Positions 59,563 through 64,000 of a stretch of 64,000 bases of DNA are shown here, piece by piece. Within the stretch, counting starts at the first letter, position 1. Every line of letters begins with the position of its first letter. Both the position numbers and the translations under genes were made by a program. Under the pieces are notes generated by a model. The model was not told the DNA's origin and did no database searches. It worked only from the letters and a program-made list of their open reading frames with translations. The stretch comes from Entonaema liquescens (lineage: Eukaryota; Ascomycota; Sordariomycetes; Xylariales; Xylariaceae): the NCBI GenBank assembly GCA_902805475.1, contig CADCSX010000006.1, forward strand, positions 434,001 through 498,000. Reading direction: 5' to 3'.

Positions 59563-62055
59563 CTATATTCCCGACAGGGTCTCGTACTGGCGATTTGGCG
59601 GGTACAACTGATCATCCGGCCCTGCACCACCGGGTTTACCCCGAGTAACTTCATATGCAGCCTTATACTTGTGATATATAGACATCTTAGTGCGGTCAGC
59701 AAAGTGTTTGGCCTTACCAACGGCGACTGAAACCTTCAGCGAAGGCAACTCTACAGGTTCGCCCATTGAGGTCACACGCCAGTGAAGGTTAGACTTTAGG
59801 AATGGAACAACGTCCTTTCGATCCATACTTTCCAGCACTATTGGCCCACCATCACTATTCTCATGAGTAATCTGGTTCTTCCATCGTGTAATCAGGGGGT
59901 TAGTTAACGCAACGCGTCCAGTAGACTCGACGTTACTTTCCCGCTGACGTCGGCAATTTCCGCAGCCTTCACCTGAGCTTCCTACTATTAGGTGATAATT
60001 TAGGTCAGTATCAGTTCTTTATATCCTCTCGTATTGTGTGATGGGAAATACTCCTTGTATTAGTAATTACTCACAGTTTCTTGGCTCTGTTGAAAAGTTG
60101 ACTACTTGGCCGACGTGGGTAATTCCAGGCTGATATGGAACCTCGTCGGGAACTTTGCCGACAAATATATGGATTACGAACGGGCTTCCATTAAGATCGA
60201 ATCTAAGGGCATTAGCTTATTGTTCAAAAACGATGTGCTGGCTAAGATACTTCTTATATACCACGTTAACGACGTAGTCGTCAACTTGGATGTCAACGGG
60301 GGGTGGTCTTCCGACAGCACTTAGTGTCGCTAACATAGGACGGCCAGTTTGACCTGGGTCAGCTGTTATCAGTGACTTCTGCACAGCAGCCCAGTCACTG
60401 TTATAGTATTCGTTTACTATTGGAATGAGTTTGTTAGAGTGTGCTGTCTTGTCGTAGGCTTTGTTAGTTATGTGCTTCCACTTCTCCAGATCTGGGTATG
60501 TATAACCCAGTGCCGTCACATTTCTAACGTCAGAGGAAGTCCAATATTGCCCTCCCTCTTTATGAAATGGCCGAAGTGGATCATCGGGCTTGTCCTTGTG
60601 CCCAGGTTCGATAGAGTACGTTCCGCCGTCCTCGTCACGCGGGTCAGATCCGTCGAACCAAGAGTCGCCGTGCAGCGTTTGCCAGATGGCGAATATTCTA
60701 TCCACATTGCTGTTCGACGTTAATACATTGACTACAAGGCCATGAAAACTAATAACTTACCAGTGATGGATCCAAAAGATTGGGTCAAACGCAGCAACGG
60801 GCACGTGAGACATATGGCCTTGTAAATAGATATTTCGGCTATCCGTCTCTACCTCACCACCCCCACATACATCATGCATGAGGTTGTGAAGGCCCTCACA
60901 AGAGTCGTATGAATAGTCCTTTTCTATTGGATCTTTTTCATCTCGAGGGGGTGCCCGTATACTTGCGAAGTCCTCAAACGTCTCAATCGTAAGAACGCGA
61001 TAGAAAGATCCCCTGAGACTTGATGTCGTATTCCCCAAGTTTAACCGTCCTTTTCCTTTTCGTTTTGTACGATCGCCTTCGTATTTGAAGTCTCTCATTG
61101 CTTGGACAATTGCTTCATTGTCCTGTTTCCCGGAGATCCAATCCCCATCCGCTTTTTTTCCCTTTGGATACCGACTTGTAGCCTGGCATATGTCAAACTA
61201 GACGCTGGGGTTTAGCCCTTGTACGAGAGAGAGTCATAATGTACTTACGGGGTAAGCCTTATCTTCATCAATTACTGGTCTAATCCTCAAGTCCTGATCT
61301 TTATGATTAAGACTCAAATCGCCCATCGTGATCCCTCCAGGCATCGTGAACTGATATAATGCATTCGGGCAAAGGCCGAGACCGTCATTCGTAGGCCGTC
61401 TAATAGCTACCACTTCCTGTTGGATAGCACGGGGTACTTGATAGTCCCTCTTATTTGTGTCGCCATTAATAGGCTTCTTCCGAGCCCAATCCCAGAATGG
61501 GAGACGCCAATTCCTTGCTGCCTCCAGGAGATCAGGTCTATCATTATCAGGGTACTCATTAATAACCTGTTTCATGAGGTCGAATATGATTTGCTAAATG
61601 CCGGTAAGTAAAATGATGGTGCGCAAAATAGATGACTTACCTCGAAGAGAAGAAGGTAAGGCCGGTGCCAAGTACAAAAGAGAACACTGTTGTGCGTGCA
61701 GTAACCCTTCTTTTTGGCCGCCGGTTCGGCTTTGGGTTCATCCCAAGAAACGAACGGCATTCCATGAATCCCTAATACTTAATTTCAATACACAATAATT
61801 ATATCAAGGTTAACTAACCCTAGACTCACCCGCAACTTGAAACCAAGACAGTTTTTCGTGTGGATCCATCTGAGAAAAGTCCCAGATAGCAGGGAAGAAT
61901 AGTGCCCGTTGATTCACATGGATCGACTCTTGGGATTCAAACCAGTCATCTAGATCCATACGAACTGGGACTTCACGTAGTGGGTCATTTTTGTTCGGGT
62001 TTAATCCTTCTTGGATACCAACGATTGGGTAATAATCCGTGGTCGCCGCCATCAT
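59563..62055 (-). CDS. Tyrosinase (type 3 copper oxidase)
   Basis: The enzyme oxidises phenols to o-quinones in melanin or secondary metabolism. Seven exons (61830..62055, 61641..61771, 61249..61593, 60761..61182, 60251..60709, 60075..60202, 59563..59984) give 710 residues. Introns are 47-90 nt and all joins hold frame. CuA site: His78 in IHGMP, then YCTHNSVLFCTWHRPY with Cys100 in the C-x-H thioether position, His102 and His111. CuB site: LHNLMHDVCGG (His333, His337) and DPIFWIHHCNVDR, which is complete only after splicing 60710..60760. The C-terminal domain has NVVYKKFDLNGSPFVIHIF (spliced over 60203..60250, which removes a TAA) and GCGNC. No signal peptide is seen. The tail may act as a removable lid, as in other fungal tyrosinases. 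The start is the first ATG (ATGATG). Confidence 0.92.
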
Positions 62056-62287
62056 ATCGGAACCGTAGTTACAGCGCAATTAGAAGACCAAGCGACTCGA
62101 AATTAATTCGATACTCCAATTGCTATTCTTAGAGGGTTTCGGACCGTAGAGCCTGGGACACGAAAATAGCCTTGGTTTAGGTATTAGTCTCCAGGAACCT
62201 ACAAGATAATGGCTATCACGAGACCAAAAGGCCACTTAAGAATAAGATGATGTCCTGGGGAACCCGGAACATCGAAGCTGCAAGGCC

Positions 62288-62294
62288 TTATATA
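62288..62294 (-). promoter_or_regulatory. TATA-like box of the tyrosinase gene
   Basis: TATATAA on the minus strand lies about 235 bases before the ATG at 62055. Confidence 0.4.
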
Positions 62295-62311
62295 CAAAAT
62301 GGCTTGGGTTT

Positions 62312-62359
62312 GACTCAGGGACTGAGTCGGGTAGATGACTGGCGAAGCCAGTCATCTAC
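62312..62359. promoter_or_regulatory. Two adjacent perfect hairpins in the tyrosinase promoter
   Basis: GACTCAG pairs with CTGAGTC around a GGA loop (62312..62328). Two bases later GTAGATGACTGGC pairs with GCCAGTCATCTAC around a GAA loop (62331..62359). They sit just upstream of the TATA-like box. They could be binding sites for dimeric regulators or a transposon footprint. Confidence 0.5.
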
Positions 62360-63386
62360 GTGACCCCTGGCCATGACAATAGCCGACATTTTCATGACGT
62401 CTTAGAAGAGAAATTGATTCATCGAGCGGTACGGACTTAGGATAAGGAGTGGTCATCATCAGCATCCCTAGAGGGATCTTTCTTGTGTTATAGATAAGTT
62501 ATCTTTTCTCTTAGCAATTCTATTAGTTGGCCCTTATAAATATTTGAACCAAATGACATATATTATTCCATTTCCGTCGGCAGGGGTTGGAAGGCTAAGA
62601 AAGTTGGTATCGTAACACAATCTAGGGGGTTATCGATGTGCTTTTGGACGTGAATGAATCTAAGCCAGCACTCTTGAACTCAGCCTCTTCTCAATAATCT
62701 ATCGCGCTGCAAATTAGAAGTATTAATCGTATAGTGATCCCAAAAGAGGTCATATATTTCCATAATTTGCTATAGTATAGGGTTACATCTATATATAGGT
62801 ACATATGTATCACATCTAGTCCATCAATTGCGGCTAGTCACATTCGGCATTGGCGAAGGACGAGAATGCAGTGGTACAAACAAAAGGAAGACAAAGGTAT
62901 TCATCTGGAGTGCAGAGTGCCGTACCGTGTATCGGGATTTCCCGCTTCGGAAGATCGATACGTAAACAATGACAAGTATTATATAGACAAGCCAAGTGGC
63001 TCTTTATATTGCAGTATATCAAAGTTGTTCTTGCTGGCCTCCTCGCATTTCCACCATTTCTTACCCCTTTATTCAAGCTTGACTATGCGTTGCTTAGTGA
63101 AGGCTCGACATTTGTTCATGATAACTTAAGAAGCCGTCTTACCCCGGACACTCTGTCGGGCCAAAAGATATTCACATGGAGCGCCTGTACCGTATACCCA
63201 TCTAATATGACGTGAAAGATTTCTTAACTTCAGAAGAAAGCCGTAACAAGTCAAACCCGCCGAATTATGGAATGTTTCAAGGCCGTATTTGCCTTGGCTA
63301 TAATTTCTAGATAAATCCAGGGATACTAATGCGTCAAATTGGTACCGCTCATATAACATATGTTATACGATATGTAACATTAACGA
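62360..63386. other. Intergenic
   Basis: No gene is supported between the tyrosinase promoter and the partial gene at the window end. Short open frames at 62834..63076 (-) and 62866..63129 (+) overlap each other and are not recognisable. Confidence 0.5.
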
Positions 63387-64000
63387 TCAAAAAGGGTTGG
63401 TCCAAGAATTTGGCTTATAGCGCTTCCATTCCTCCCCAAGCTTATCGATCTTCTCAATGAGAGTCTTGAGTGCCTGACTGCCATTAGCTCCAGACTCGGA
63501 CACCTGCCTGTTAGAAGGACTAGCGTATGCATCGTTCATGTGCTTCAAGTTATCCTCGATGTACTTTACTGCCTTATCCTTGGCATTCGTAGCTCGCTGC
63601 TTGATGAATTTATTCCATTCGCCCTCGAGGTCTCGGGATGTCCACTTGGACCAATCTCTCGTTCCTGTCTTCTTGACGAAGTTCGGCATGCGAACTTCGT
63701 CTAGTTCCTTTAAGCGTTCTGCTATTCGTTCCTTTTCCGACTTGAGTCTACTATTAATATCGGTATTCTGAAGATATTTCAAAGCCGACATGACGTCCTT
63801 AATGTTCTTAACGGCTCAGTCTGGCTCTGCTTGGATATAGCTATTCATGGTATTCTCGGCATTAATAGCACCGGTAGACCACATCTGCATTACTTAGCTT
63901 GGGGTGTTGTGTAAGGCAGCCGGGGTATACTTACACCCATTTTAGCGGTGTTAACACCATTTTCCAAAAGGACAAACTCATTCACATGCTCATTATCATT
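63387..64000 (-). pseudogene. Unrecognised charged helical protein, partial, with in-frame TGA
   Basis: The 5' end lies beyond the window. Exon 63935..64000 (NDNEHVNEFVLLENGVNTAK, then MG) joins in phase 0 through a 50-nt GTAAGT/GCAG intron to 63387..63884. A TGA at 63816..63818 interrupts that exon after IQAEPD. The frame then continues AVKNIKDVMSALKYLQNTD and ends RYKPNSWTNPF. The protein is Lys/Glu-rich and mostly helical, with no membrane segment in the visible part. A C-to-T change in CGA would explain the TGA. No good donor precedes it, so splicing it out is unlikely. The pattern with a conserved 'SALKYLQNT' stretch and a WTNPF-like end is one I associate with uncharacterised fungal proteins. 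Function is unknown. Confidence 0.6.

Noticed and set aside
60238..60240. In-frame TAA in the tyrosinase, taken at first as a pseudogene mark (nearby in 60217..60219)
   Set aside because: A 48-nt GTATCT...CTTAG intron (60203..60250) removes the stop and restores the typical NVVYKKFDLNGSPF block.

Overview
The window looks like nuclear DNA of a filamentous ascomycete (Pezizomycotina, probably Sordariomycetes). Genes carry short introns (about 47-103 nt) with GTRNGT-type donors and CTAAC/CTAAT branch points. The gene families are typical of moulds: MFS exporter, HET-domain protein, LysM/GH18 chitinase, tyrosinase, AsaB-type oxidase and a Git3-class receptor. Two blocks have been converted almost entirely to A and T in the way expected of repeat-induced point mutation (RIP). 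No rRNA gene, tRNA gene or CRISPR array was seen. Exon structures below were spliced by eye from reading frame, splice sites and protein-family continuity.

Region by region. 1-5.3 kb: 3' part of an MFS transporter and an F-box protein. 6.8-7.7 kb: an acyl-protein-thioesterase-like hydrolase broken by one in-frame stop. 7.7-12.5 kb: gene-poor, with a 311-bp inverted-repeat MITE. 12.5-16.4 kb: a class I glutamine amidotransferase and a Git3/GPR1-type receptor. 17.7-19.7 kb: RIP-mutated AT block. 21.9-35.1 kb: a single HET-domain gene cut into two halves by an 11.25-kb AT-rich insertion that has 152-bp terminal inverted repeats and a nested LTR element of about 6.2 kb. 36-38 kb: a hypothetical gene and an F-box-like gene. 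38.3-43.3 kb: a seven-exon killer-toxin-like chitinase of about 1515 residues. 45.8-48 kb: a secreted DUF7735-like protein and a conserved hypothetical protein. 49.2-57.3 kb: a SNF2/RING ATPase, a small cysteine-rich secreted protein and a HAUS6-like augmin subunit. 57.6-62.1 kb: an AsaB/CmcJ-type oxidase and a seven-exon tyrosinase. The window ends inside an unrecognised gene with an in-frame TGA.

Functionally the region mixes housekeeping genes (HAUS6, SNF2) with accessory genes for interaction and defence: HET allorecognition, a chitinase with a nuclease-like tail, small secreted proteins, tyrosinase and an exporter. The strongest signals are the transposon-split HET gene with RIP leaking into its flanks, and the LysM-GH18 chitinase with a NucA/NucB-like C-terminus. 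The oxidase and tyrosinase are adjacent on the same strand and might work together, but no biosynthetic core enzyme is visible beside them.
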